NCBI GenBank assembly: GCA_035652075.1
Contig: DASREL010000090.1
Coordinates: 1 to 64,000 of the forward strand
Direction: 5' to 3'
Length of the DNA: 64,000 nucleotides
From: Gp6-AA45 sp035652075
GTDB taxonomy: Bacteria > Acidobacteriota > Vicinamibacteria > Vicinamibacterales > CAVVIG01
Shown here: positions 17,400-25,902 of the stretch, in pieces
Numbering within the stretch: the stretch's first letter is position 1
Layout: each line of letters starts with the position of its first letter
Notes under the pieces: model-generated
Databases searched by the model: none
What the model saw: only the letters and a program-made list of their open reading frames with translations
What the model was told of the DNA's origin: nothing
Made by a program: the position numbers and the translations under genes

Positions 17400-17417
17400 G
17401 TCCGGCGTCAGCCGGAC
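17400..17417. terminator. hairpin between convergent genes
   Basis: GTCCGGC and GCCGGAC form a perfect 7-bp stem with a GTCA loop. It sits two bases after the isomerase stop and just before the stop of the microcompartment gene on the other strand. There is no T-run, so intrinsic termination is not certain. Confidence 0.5.
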
Positions 17418-17419
17418 CG

Positions 17420-17716
17420 TCAGCGAATCGGGAAGATTTTTTCGAGGTCGTCCGCAGGGCGGGGAATGACGTGGACGCCGACGAGTTCGCCGACGCGCCG
17501 CGCCGCGGCAGCGCCCGCATCGGTCGCCGCCTTCACGGACCCGACGTCGCCGCGCACGATCGCGGTGACGAGACCGGCGTCGACCTTCCGCCAGCCGACG
17601 AACACGACGTTGGCCGTCTTCACCATCGCGTCGGCCGCTTCGATCATTCCGATGAGGCCGCGCGTCTCGACCATCCCGAGCGCGTCGCCGATGTCTCGCT
17701 TGTCCTTGTCAGCCAT
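17420..17716 (-). CDS. bacterial microcompartment shell protein (BMC-H, PduA/CcmK type)
   Basis: 98 residues, a complete single BMC domain: GDALGMVETRGLIGMIEAADAMVKTANVVFVG, then DAGLVTAIVRGDVGSVKAATDAGAAAARRVGELVGVHVIPRP. The R-G-D-V-G-S-V-K stretch corresponds to the pore-lining loop, and VHVIPRP is the standard end of PduA-like hexamers. BMC-H hexamers tile the shell of protein organelles that confine aldehyde-forming enzymes. It starts three bases after the stop of the aldolase/dehydratase-like gene, so the two are almost certainly co-transcribed. No other shell gene lies in this window. Confidence 0.95.
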   Translation of the reverse strand: MADKDKRDIGDALGMVETRGLIGMIEAADAMVKTANVVFVGWRKVDAGLVTAIVRGDVGSVKAATDAGAAAARRVGELVGVHVIPRPADDLEKIFPIR

Positions 17717-17719
17717 GGG

Positions 17720-18847
17720 TTACTGAATTCTACCCCGAGCCGCGACCGGCAGCGTGTCGACGACGAGGTCACCGTCGACGAGGCGGACGACATCCATCAG
17801 GTTCGAGACGGTGCACGAGTGATTCGGCAGGATGCGCACGCGGTCGCCCGGTTTGAGCTTCGTCGTGCCCATGACACGCACTGTCGCGTGTTCCTCCGAG
17901 AGCCGCTCGATCAGCAGCGTGTCATCGACCGTGCCGTCCTGGCGCAGCACGGCGCCGTAGCCGGGTGATGTCGCGATGCCGCGCGCCTGGTCGTTCGTCA
18001 GCGTCTTGCTGCCGGAGTCGAGGATGATCCGGCCCGGATGCGCCGACACCACCGTCGCGAGCACGGTCAAGGCGCAGTCGTCGACGGTTGCGGAACCGAG
18101 CGCGACCTGCGTCCGATCGAAGTAGACGTAGTTGCCGGGCCGCAGCTCGGTGATACCGCGCTGGCGGACGCTGAATCGCAGCGTCGGTGTCGCGCCGACC
18201 GAGATTTCATCAATCGCGATTCCAGATGCAGCCGCCTGCTGCTGCAGCGTCGTCAGGATCTCCGCCTCGCGCTGCGCGACAAGGCACGCCTCGTCTTCGG
18301 ACGCCACGTTATATCCGTGACCGGCATGACTGAGGAGACCGCGCAGGCGTAGCCCTTTCATCGACGCGATCGCCTGCACGAAGCCGAGCGGGTTCGCGTC
18401 GGGATCGATCCCGCACCGATGGAATCCGACGTCAACCTTGATCAACACATCCAGCGTGCGGTTCGCTCGCTGCATCGCCTCGGACCAGCCGCGCGCGACG
18501 TCGTGGTGGTCGACGATGATCGAGATTGACGCGCGGTCCTGAAGCGCGATCACGCGATCGGCGTTCGATGGATTGACCGGGTACGGCAGGCGAATGTCCG
18601 CGATGCCGTGGTCCACGAACACTTCGGCTTCGCCGAGCTTCGCACAACACACGCCGACGGCACCGCGCTCGATCTGCCACTTCGCGATCGCCGGCGACTT
18701 GTGCGTCTTCGCATGAGGACGCAGCCGAATGCCCGCAGACGCGGCGAGTTGCTGCGCGCGGTCGATGTTGCGGAAGAGCCGCGTGCGTTCGATCAGAACT
18801 TGTGGGGTTGGGAGATCCGACAGGAACACGATCCGTGACTGTACCAC
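17720..18847 (-). CDS. D-threonine aldolase / D-serine dehydratase-like PLP enzyme
   Basis: About 375 residues, fold-type III PLP (alanine-racemase-like) enzyme of the DSD1/D-threonine aldolase group. Key parts are LPTPQVLIERTRLFRNI, RLRPHAKTHKSPAIAKWQ with the Schiff-base lysine, LIKVDVGFHRCG, and ILPNHSCTVSNL where His and Cys bind the metal. These enzymes split D-threonine to glycine and acetaldehyde or dehydrate D-serine. The start is uncertain: GTG 18847 or an in-frame GTG near 18829. The BMC shell gene follows three bases downstream, suggesting an aldehyde-producing reaction that is encapsulated. Confidence 0.85.
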   Translation of the reverse strand: MVQSRIVFLSDLPTPQVLIERTRLFRNIDRAQQLAASAGIRLRPHAKTHKSPAIAKWQIERGAVGVCCAKLGEAEVFVDHGIADIRLPYPVNPSNADRVIALQDRASISIIVDHHDVARGWSEAMQRANRTLDVLIKVDVGFHRCGIDPDANPLGFVQAIASMKGLRLRGLLSHAGHGYNVASEDEACLVAQREAEILTTLQQQAAASGIAIDEISVGATPTLRFSVRQRGITELRPGNYVYFDRTQVALGSATVDDCALTVLATVVSAHPGRIILDSGSKTLTNDQARGIATSPGYGAVLRQDGTVDDTLLIERLSEEHATVRVMGTTKLKPGDRVRILPNHSCTVSNLMDVVRLVDGDLVVDTLPVAARGRIQ

Positions 18848-18849
18848 GC

Positions 18850-18928
18850 ACCACGAAGATCACGAAGGCCACGAAGCTCACAAAAGATCGTTCTTCGCGA
18901 TCGTCGTGGTCTTCGCGATCTTCGTGGT
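18850..18928. repeat. 36-bp-arm inverted repeat built from 9-bp CACGAAG words
   Basis: Left arm 18850-18885 contains successive 9-base words ACCACGAAG, ATCACGAAG, GCCACGAAG, CTCACAAAA. The right arm 18893-18928 is its imperfect reverse complement; the loop is 7 bases. It fills the gap between the DUF1501 stop and the start of the PLP enzyme. Similar CACGAAG-word arrays are familiar from intergenic regions of several phyla. Confidence 0.82.
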
Positions 18929-20175
18929 TACGTGAACAATCCGGGGAATCTCGAGGGCGACACGTTGTAACCAGGAAAGATCGGCGCCGCATCGCGCACA
19001 CCCAGATGGCGCACGACGATCTCGCCGAACACGTCGCGGAAGTCGGTGGTGACGGCGAGATCGCGGCCGTCGTAGCGCCGGTCGACCGACAGACCTGGCC
19101 ATCGGCCGTACACGTGGCCGCCGCGGACGCCGCCGCCGAGGATCATCATCGCGTTGCCGTGACCGTGATCGGTACCGCGGTTGCCGTTTTCGTTCACCGC
19201 CCGCCCGAACTCCGACATCGTCAATACGACCGTGTCGGCCATGCGTTCGCCGAGATCGGTCACGAGTGCCGCGATCGCGGCGCCGAAGTCCTCGAGCCGT
19301 GTCGCGAGTTGTCCCTGGGCGGAGCCCTGGTTGACGTGCGTATCCCACCCGCCGATGTCGGCATAGGCGACCTCGAGACCCACTCGCGCCTTTGTGAGCT
19401 GCGCGATCTGCTTCAACGCCTGGCCGAACGGGCTGCGCGGATAGTCGGCGCCGTTCTCGGGTTGGTACTTCGCCGGATCGGCGGCCTTCAACATTCGGAT
19501 CGCGTCGAACGTCTCGTGTCCGGTGCCGTTCAGCACCGAGTCGGGCGAGATGCCGTAGGCGCGCTCGAACAGCGAGCGTGTCTTGTCGGTGGCTTGTCCC
19601 GCGCGGATGTCGAACTGATCAAGCTGGTGCAGCGCGATTGACGGCGCGGGCCCTTGCAGCATGCGCGGCAGTTGCGACGCGACCGCGACGGCCCGAAACG
19701 GTGTCGCCTCGTCGTTGCGGCGCGCCTGCAGGTACCGATTCAGCCAGCCGTCGCCAGTGCTCTTCACGCCAGGCGTCGCGGTCTCCATGTAGTCCTGTGC
19801 ATCGAAGTGGGATCGCGTGCTGTCGGGCGATCCGCACGCGTGGACGATCGCCAGCTCGCGCGCGTCCCAGAACGGCTTCAGCGCTTTCAATCGCGGGTTG
19901 AATCCGAAAAAGCCGTCGAGATCGATCGCAGCATCCTCGACAGACCCGGGCCGCGCGATCGCGATGCTCGGGCGCGCACGGTAATACTCCGCCTCGCCGT
20001 GCGGGACGATGACGCTGAGGCCATCGACGGCGCCGCGCTGGAAGATGGCGATGAGCTGTTTCGTCCGCATCGTCGTGCCCGCCGCGAAGGCGGTGCGCGA
20101 CAGAAATGACGGCGCGAACCCGAGGCTGACCATCGCGAACGCACCGTTCTTCAGGAAGACTCTTCGGGAAATCAT
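18928..20175 (-). CDS. DUF1501 exported protein
   Basis: 415 residues. It starts with a twin-arginine signal (SRRVFLKNGAFAMVSLGFAPSFL), usual for DUF1501. Conserved features include IFQRGAVDGLSVIVPHGEAEYY, the SHFDAQDYMETATPG segment, VAYADIGGWDTHVNQG, VVLTMSEFGRAVNENGNRGTDHGHGNAMMILGGGVRGG and an end near YNVSPSRFPGLF. The fold is alkaline-phosphatase/sulfatase-like. DUF1501 is nearly always encoded with DUF1800; the 4-base overlap with it confirms the pair. Substrate and role are not known; a secreted carbohydrate- or sulfate-related function is often suggested. Confidence 0.92.
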   Translation of the reverse strand: MISRRVFLKNGAFAMVSLGFAPSFLSRTAFAAGTTMRTKQLIAIFQRGAVDGLSVIVPHGEAEYYRARPSIAIARPGSVEDAAIDLDGFFGFNPRLKALKPFWDARELAIVHACGSPDSTRSHFDAQDYMETATPGVKSTGDGWLNRYLQARRNDEATPFRAVAVASQLPRMLQGPAPSIALHQLDQFDIRAGQATDKTRSLFERAYGISPDSVLNGTGHETFDAIRMLKAADPAKYQPENGADYPRSPFGQALKQIAQLTKARVGLEVAYADIGGWDTHVNQGSAQGQLATRLEDFGAAIAALVTDLGERMADTVVLTMSEFGRAVNENGNRGTDHGHGNAMMILGGGVRGGHVYGRWPGLSVDRRYDGRDLAVTTDFRDVFGEIVVRHLGVRDAAPIFPGYNVSPSRFPGLFT

Positions 20176-21611
20176 TTGCGTTGGAACTCCGGTCCACCGA
20201 GGCGAAGCGCGAGGTCTTCGACCGGTTCAGATGTCGTGACGTCGATGCCGGGCAGTTTGTGCGATGCGAGCCGCAGCGCGAAGTTCATGCGATCGACGAG
20301 CGCGCCGGTGTTGATCCACGCGTCGGCGGTGTCCTTGTAGCCGGTCGGCGGCTGGCACTGATAGAGCGGCATGCCGAGCTGCTGCAGCGTGCGGACCAGC
20401 GGCAGCGCGTCGTGCACGTCCGCGTTCGTCGCGCGCAGCGCGGACACGACGAATTCGAACGGCGTCTTCATTTTGTCGTCGCCACCCGCGGACAGAAATT
20501 CCGGCGACAACAGAATCGTCCGCATCACCTCGCGTAGATCGCCGTCGGTGTCGCGGAACCGTTTCGCCGCGCGCTCGACGAGCGACGGCGGCGGCGTGTC
20601 GCTGACGAAGCGGCGGACCAGTTTCGTCGCGATGAACCGCGCGGTCGACGGATGTCGGGCGAGGATGTCGAGGACGCGCTCGCCGTCCGACTGATCGCCG
20701 CCGGCGCGGATCACGTGGCCGAGCACGACCTTTTGTCCCATGTCGTGCAGTGCGGGCCGAAACACGAACGCGCCGCCGGCGCGCGGCTTGTCGATCGTCC
20801 AGCCGGTGAAGCAGCGCGCCACTTCGGTGACGTCATGTTGCGTGTAACCGCCGTCGACGCCGAGCGTGTGCAGCTCCATCAGCTCGCGGCCGTAGTTCTC
20901 GTTCAGCCCTTTCGGCGCGTTCTTGTTCTGCGGCGGCGGCCGCAAGATACCGCGGCGCGTGACCATCATGTGCGGTCCGTGCGGATCCGCGCTCATCCAG
21001 TTGTCGAGATAGAAGAGCATCGCCGGGCTTTTCGCGTCGGCTTCGAGGAGATCGCGGAACTTTCCGAGCACGTGCGGACGAATCGTCTCGCGCTCGTACT
21101 CGGTCAGCATGAACCGCGCGGGACCTTTGCGCGCGTCGACGTTGAAGTGGTTGAACCAGAAGTCGACGAGGACTTCCTGCAGCTGTCGCTCGCTGTACAC
21201 GGCGCGCAGGATCTTCTGCTCGCCGAGCTCCTGGACGACCGCGTTCGCGCGCATGTCCTGCGGCGTGGCCGGCTCGCCGTCCCGCTTCGCCTTTCGCGCT
21301 TCGATCTGCGGCTGCTCGATTTTTTCGGCGATCTCGCGCGAGCTCATGCGCAACGTCTCGAGACCCGCAAGCCGCGGTGCGATCGCGGAATCAGGGATCC
21401 GCTCCGGATGCAGCTGCTGCTCGATGTACTTCTCGAGGCCCATCGACCGAACGCGCTCAACGTCGCCGGGCCTTGCCCCGAACCCGATACGGTTGAGCGC
21501 GTGGGTGATCGAGGTGTCAGAGGTGTCAGAGGTGTCTGACACCTCGGAGTGCACTGCCGCGCTGTTCGTGGCGACAAAAAGTGTCAGCGCGAAGGCAACA
21601 AACGGCTTCAT
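20172..21611 (-). CDS. DUF1800 exported protein
   Basis: 479 residues. A signal peptide (MKPFVAFALTLFVATNSAAVHS) is followed by a repeat-encoded tract SDTSDTSDTS and then the DUF1800 domain: ITHALNRIGFGARPGDVERVRSMGLEKYIEQQLHPE, DFWFNHFNV, GLNENYGRELMELHTLGVDGGYTQHDVTEVARCFTGWT, and QPPTGYKDTADAWINTGALVDRMNFALRL. It forms a pair with DUF1501 through an ATGA overlap. The function of the family is unknown. The odd Ser-Asp-Thr tract is encoded by 9-base direct repeats that continue into an inverted copy. Confidence 0.92.
   Translation of the reverse strand: MKPFVAFALTLFVATNSAAVHSEVSDTSDTSDTSITHALNRIGFGARPGDVERVRSMGLEKYIEQQLHPERIPDSAIAPRLAGLETLRMSSREIAEKIEQPQIEARKAKRDGEPATPQDMRANAVVQELGEQKILRAVYSERQLQEVLVDFWFNHFNVDARKGPARFMLTEYERETIRPHVLGKFRDLLEADAKSPAMLFYLDNWMSADPHGPHMMVTRRGILRPPPQNKNAPKGLNENYGRELMELHTLGVDGGYTQHDVTEVARCFTGWTIDKPRAGGAFVFRPALHDMGQKVVLGHVIRAGGDQSDGERVLDILARHPSTARFIATKLVRRFVSDTPPPSLVERAAKRFRDTDGDLREVMRTILLSPEFLSAGGDDKMKTPFEFVVSALRATNADVHDALPLVRTLQQLGMPLYQCQPPTGYKDTADAWINTGALVDRMNFALRLASHKLPGIDVTTSEPVEDLALRLGGPEFQRK
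21511..21546. repeat. in-frame 9-bp word array with inverted end
   Basis: GAGGTGTCA occurs at 21511-21519 and 21520-21528, GAGGTGTCT at 21529-21537, then the inverted word (GACACCTC) at 21538-21545. It lies just after the signal-peptide codons of the DUF1800 gene and encodes three Ser-Asp-Thr units. Confidence 0.8.
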
Positions 21612-21654
21612 TCGTGAGAATTAGACTGCGAATCGGTAGGATGGTTTAATCCAC

Positions 21655-22623
21655 ATGGAAATAGTTGCCGCCGAGGGGCCGATCCTCGATCAAATCCTGT
21701 CCGCCACGTACGACCTTTGGCACGAAGGGCTGAGCCGCAAGGCGTATGCAACCTATTACACAGGGCAGCGAAAAACCCCGTGGGGCGCGCGGCATCTTCA
21801 CCGATGGGCCCTGATCGATGGCGGCGCCGTGCTCGCGAGCGCGAAGGTGTACGACCTGGAGGCGACTCTCGATGAGCGGCCGGTTCGGGTCTTCGGCATC
21901 GGCGCGGTGTTTACGCAGCCGACGCACCGCGGTCGCGGCTACGCGCGCCTTCTGCTGGAGCGGTTGATTGAGCGCGGCGCGAGCGACGGATTCGATCTGG
22001 CGCTCCTGTTCTCCGAAATCGGCGCTGAATATTACGCGAGTCTCGGCTTCACAACGATTCCGACGTCCACTCTGTCGCTGCGCGTGCGCGAAGACGCCCG
22101 ACGCGGCGCGCCGGCGACGCTCGTCCGCGCCGGCGACGACCGCGATCTCGCCGATATCGCTGCGATGGACGCCGTCCGCGCGCAGCCGTTTCGGTTTCAC
22201 GTCAACCGCACCAGAGATTTCGTGCAGTACTCCATCGCGAAGCGTCGGTTGCTCGCGGGCCTCGGTCCCGCCGGACTCAGGCACGGCCAGTTCTTTATCG
22301 CTGAAGAGGGTGCGTCGGCGGTCGCGTACGTCTCGATCATGCAGCGCGGCGACGAGTGGACGATCGACGCTGCCGGCGACCGCGATCCGGCCGGCGCGCG
22401 CCTTGGCGCGATCATGCAAGCGCTGATCGCACGCGAGCCGAGCGAGCGGCGGCCGACGATCCGCGGATCGCTGCCGACGACGTTGAGACCGCCACAGATC
22501 GAGGTGATCGACGAGCGTCCGACGAACGACGTCATGATGATTCGCCCGCTGACGGAGCACGGGACGCCGCCGACGCCGCTGACGCGTGACGCCGTGCTGT
22601 ATTGGCACGGCGATCATTTCTAG
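21655..22623 (+). CDS. GNAT-family N-acetyltransferase
   Basis: 322 residues. The N-terminal half is a GNAT domain with the acetyl-CoA loop: VFGIGAVFTQPTHRGRGYARLLLERLIERGASDGFDLALLFSEIGAEYYASLGF. The C-terminal half (FVQYSIAKRRLLAGLG, FFIAEEGASAVAYVSIMQRGDEWTIDAAGDRDP) looks like a second, more divergent GNAT-like domain. Substrate unknown. It is a single plus-strand gene, divergent from DUF1800, and its last four bases overlap the convergent stop of the neighbouring regulatory-domain gene. Confidence 0.85.
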   Translation: MEIVAAEGPILDQILSATYDLWHEGLSRKAYATYYTGQRKTPWGARHLHRWALIDGGAVLASAKVYDLEATLDERPVRVFGIGAVFTQPTHRGRGYARLLLERLIERGASDGFDLALLFSEIGAEYYASLGFTTIPTSTLSLRVREDARRGAPATLVRAGDDRDLADIAAMDAVRAQPFRFHVNRTRDFVQYSIAKRRLLAGLGPAGLRHGQFFIAEEGASAVAYVSIMQRGDEWTIDAAGDRDPAGARLGAIMQALIAREPSERRPTIRGSLPTTLRPPQIEVIDERPTNDVMMIRPLTEHGTPPTPLTRDAVLYWHGDHF

Positions 22624-24221
22624 GGGACATTCAGCTTCAGATCGAGCGTCTTCGTCTCACCGTCCATCAGCGTGAACCGCGAGGCGCGGCTGCTGATGCG
22701 TTCGAGATACTCAGGATCGGTGTTCTGTCCGGGCTCGAGGCGATCGACCGCGATCACGTTGTAGTCACCGGGCGGCAATCCGGAGATTTTGAATCGTCCA
22801 TCCTGATCCGGACGAGCAGAACGCAGATACCGCGAGCCCGGCGTCCAGCGTTTCGTGTCCTGCGGAAAAAAGACGACGGTGTAGTTTTTCGCCGCGTCGC
22901 CGCCGGACGTGCTGACCGTGCCACTCACCGATGTCAACTTGTTCGTCAATTCGACTTCGACACCGGTGATGTTGTCATTCGGCTTCACGTCGATGCCATC
23001 GTCGATGACGTCGATGCTGTTGACGCGAACATGGCCGATCGTCCACGACGGCGGCAAGTTGGTCATGACGAGGCGCACCCGACCGGTGATCGGAACGCTG
23101 AGCTCGAACGAGAAATCGTCGGCGAGCCGCGCTGGTGAGTTCCCCGGCATCGGCGTTGGCGTCATCGGGACGGCCGTGAGCATCAGCGAGCCGGGCAGCG
23201 ACGGTGCCTGCGCCGGATCCACGACGACGCGACCCGTGATGGTCGGCGGCGGCGCCACCACAATCCGGATATCTTTGATGTCCTCGCTGCCAACCGTCAC
23301 GGTCGTCGCGCCTATATCGCGGCGGTTCGTTCCATTCGTCATCGTTCGCAGCATGTAATTGCCAGGGGAGAGTACGAACGAGAACGAGCCGTCGCCGCGG
23401 ATCGACGTGCCGAACGAGGTGGACGAGTTTCCGTCCGTGTGGATCACGTTCAGCATCATCGCGCCGATGGGTCGTCCATCGGCATCGACGACCGTTCCGC
23501 TCACCACCGCCGTCTTCTGCGGCGACATCGCCATCGCGAGGTCTGTGACCGACTGGCCGACGGCAATGGAGAATCGTTGGGCGTTCGCGATGTCTGCCGT
23601 GCCCGGGAAGTACGTCACCGGATAACCGGTGCGATCCGGGTTATTCGGATCGGTCACGGGTCCGAATCGGCGCCAGGTCGCTCGGACGTAGTACTGGCCC
23701 GGCGCGACACCGTAGATGCGAAATTCGCCGAGGTCGTCGGTTGCCGCCGTCCGACCGACGGGCACCATGCGTCGCTCTCCGTTGACCACCTCGCTCCGCA
23801 CCGCCGCCACCGACACGTTCGACAGCGGTTCCCCAAATTCGTCGACGATGCGGCCGGTGATGACGCTGCCGCGAGGCAACGTGAGGTCGACGCGCTCGAT
23901 CGTCTGGCCATCGAGCACGTCGAGCGGCTTGCCTGGTTCGTTCGGCTGCTGCTGCCCCCACGACACCGACACGTAGCCGCCCTTCGAGGCATTCAGGTTG
24001 TAGCGTCCAGCGGGCAGATCTTTGAATTCGTACTTGCCGTCGACGTCGGTCGTGACCAGACGGTTTTCGCGTGGTCGCGAGGCATTCGGTCCCGACGGTG
24101 CGTCGATCTGCGTCAGCCGCACCTGTGCCTTGCGGAGCGGCTGGCTCGTGTCGGCGGCGAACACATGGCCGCGGATCGTTGCGCTCGCCGTGACTTGGAG
24201 CGCGAAAACCAGTGCAAGCAT
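22620..24221 (-). CDS. secreted carboxypeptidase-regulatory-like protein, type A (copy 2)
   Basis: 533 residues. After a short signal peptide (MLALVFALQVTASA) comes a carboxypeptidase regulatory-like beta domain: IRGHVFAADTSQPLRKAQVRLTQ, DGKYEFKDLPAGRYNLNASKGGYV. Further repeats of the same transthyretin-like fold follow: VITGRIVDEFGEPLSNVSVAA, VVSGTVVDADGRPIGAMML, ISGLPPGDYNVIAVDRLEPGQNTDPEYLERI. No catalytic domain is present, so a binding or structural surface role is likely. It is the last of four tandem paralogues, starts one base after the stop of its neighbour, and resembles copy 1 of type A (25903-27567) more than its direct neighbour. Confidence 0.85.
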   Translation of the reverse strand: MLALVFALQVTASATIRGHVFAADTSQPLRKAQVRLTQIDAPSGPNASRPRENRLVTTDVDGKYEFKDLPAGRYNLNASKGGYVSVSWGQQQPNEPGKPLDVLDGQTIERVDLTLPRGSVITGRIVDEFGEPLSNVSVAAVRSEVVNGERRMVPVGRTAATDDLGEFRIYGVAPGQYYVRATWRRFGPVTDPNNPDRTGYPVTYFPGTADIANAQRFSIAVGQSVTDLAMAMSPQKTAVVSGTVVDADGRPIGAMMLNVIHTDGNSSTSFGTSIRGDGSFSFVLSPGNYMLRTMTNGTNRRDIGATTVTVGSEDIKDIRIVVAPPPTITGRVVVDPAQAPSLPGSLMLTAVPMTPTPMPGNSPARLADDFSFELSVPITGRVRLVMTNLPPSWTIGHVRVNSIDVIDDGIDVKPNDNITGVEVELTNKLTSVSGTVSTSGGDAAKNYTVVFFPQDTKRWTPGSRYLRSARPDQDGRFKISGLPPGDYNVIAVDRLEPGQNTDPEYLERISSRASRFTLMDGETKTLDLKLNVP

Positions 24222-24222
24222 C

Positions 24223-25899
24223 TCAGTACACCGGCGGCAGACTCAGCGTCAGCTGAATCGCTTTCTTCTGTCCGAGGGCGGCTGACACGGGCGTTGCGCG
24301 ATCGCGCAACTGCGACAGCACCTCCGGATCCATGAACACGCCGAAGTTCGGTTCGGGATCGTCGAACGCGACGATCAGGTAATCACCGGCCGGCACGCGA
24401 CCATGGAACACACCCTCGGTGTCCGGACGCCCGACCGCGTAAAACCGCGATTGCGCAACCCAGCGCTGCGAATCAGGCGAGAACATCAGCACCACGCAAT
24501 CTCGAACGCTGCTGCCGGCCCCGTCGACCACCGTGGCATCGACTTCGGCCACTTCGGTGGTCATCTCGACAACGACGTTCTCGGTCGTCCCGCTGACGGG
24601 CCATTCGAACCCGCTGTCGGTGACATCGGTGTCGCCGACGAGCACGCGCTTGAGGCGCCAGGCGATCGGGTTCGGACGCGGATTGGGCGCCGGCCCCGCG
24701 ATCACGAACGGCGCTACGCGGACGAGTCCGCCGCCGCCTTTGATCTCGAACGTCCAATCGTTGTTCGCCGACGTCGAGCCGCCGACACCGCCGGGGATCG
24801 CCATGTTGCTGATCGCCATCGCGCTGATACGCACGGCTGTCGGGGCCGGAAGCGAAATCGGCGCGCGATCGAACACGATCCGTCCACGCATGATCGACGG
24901 TGGATGGACCACGAGTTGCACGTCGGTCACGTCGCTGCCGTCGACGGTGACGTCCGCGACGGCCGTCTCCGGCGCCCCATTGCCGGCGCGCAGCGTGTAT
25001 TCGCCGGGCGGCAAGGCGGCGATGGTGAACGTGCCATCTGCGTTCACCCGCGCGCCTGTGTTGACGCCCATGAAATTTCCGCGCTGCGTCGCGCTGACGA
25101 ACGCGCCCGTCATCGGTCGTCCGTTGCTGTCGAGTGCCACGCCGCTGACGCGATTGGCGGTCACCGGCAGCAACATCATGTTGATTCCGCTCACGGTTTG
25201 CCCGCTCTGAATCGTGATGCGCTGCGCCTCGGCGACATTACCGGTGCCGGGATAGTAGGTCGGCTGGTACGCCGTGCGATCGGTCGTGTCGCTGCCGAAG
25301 TTGTTGTTGCGCAGCGTCGCGCTGACGAAGAACTGGCCCGGCTGCAGCCCGAAGAGGCGGAACTCGCCGAGATCGTTCGTGTTTGCGAAGCCTCCTGTCG
25401 GTTGCATGCGGCGTTCGCCGTTCACGTATCCGTACCGCATCGTGACGACCTGCACGTCGGCGACCGGATCGCCGAATTCATCGACGATCTTTCCGGTGAT
25501 CGCGCCGCCGCGTTGCAGCGCGAAATCAACGCGATCGATCGTCTTGCCGTCGGCGACGTCGATCGGCTGACCGGCGCCCATCGGACGCCGCTCGCCGAAA
25601 TTCGCAAACACGTAGTTCGGTTTGGCCGCGGACACGACGTACTTGCCCGCCGGCAACTCGGCAATCGCGTAGCGGCCGCTGCCGTCGGTCATCGCCGCCT
25701 TGTTGACGCCGAGCGCCGAGGAGACCGCACGCACCTGGACTTTCGAGAGCGGATGATCGCTGCCGGCGACGATGACGCGTCCGCGGATGACGGCCGTTCC
25801 TGTCGGCGTCGCATTCGGATTATCGCGCGCCGGCGCTTGTGCGAAACACACCGACGACCAGCAGCACAACGCGAGGACGCCGCTCGTGATCCGCGCCAT
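24223..25899 (-). CDS. secreted carboxypeptidase-regulatory-like protein, type B (copy 2)
   Basis: 558 residues with signal peptide MARITSGVLALCCWSSVCFAQAPARD. The N-terminal beta domain (TAVIRGRVIVAGSDHPLSKVQVRAVS, GRYAIAELPAGKYVVSAAKPNYV) is followed by AITGKIVDEFGDPVADVQVVTMRYGYVNGERRMQPTGGFANTNDLGEFRLFGLQPGQFFVSA, and then further regulatory-like repeats. The same sentence of motifs appears in the type B copy at 27587-29263. A single Cys (RDCVVLMFSPDSQRW) is shared with that copy. It lies three bases after the type A gene upstream. Function unknown; an exported substrate-binding or matrix protein is likely. Confidence 0.85.
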   Translation of the reverse strand: MARITSGVLALCCWSSVCFAQAPARDNPNATPTGTAVIRGRVIVAGSDHPLSKVQVRAVSSALGVNKAAMTDGSGRYAIAELPAGKYVVSAAKPNYVFANFGERRPMGAGQPIDVADGKTIDRVDFALQRGGAITGKIVDEFGDPVADVQVVTMRYGYVNGERRMQPTGGFANTNDLGEFRLFGLQPGQFFVSATLRNNNFGSDTTDRTAYQPTYYPGTGNVAEAQRITIQSGQTVSGINMMLLPVTANRVSGVALDSNGRPMTGAFVSATQRGNFMGVNTGARVNADGTFTIAALPPGEYTLRAGNGAPETAVADVTVDGSDVTDVQLVVHPPSIMRGRIVFDRAPISLPAPTAVRISAMAISNMAIPGGVGGSTSANNDWTFEIKGGGGLVRVAPFVIAGPAPNPRPNPIAWRLKRVLVGDTDVTDSGFEWPVSGTTENVVVEMTTEVAEVDATVVDGAGSSVRDCVVLMFSPDSQRWVAQSRFYAVGRPDTEGVFHGRVPAGDYLIVAFDDPEPNFGVFMDPEVLSQLRDRATPVSAALGQKKAIQLTLSLPPVY

Positions 25900-25902
25900 G
25901 GT

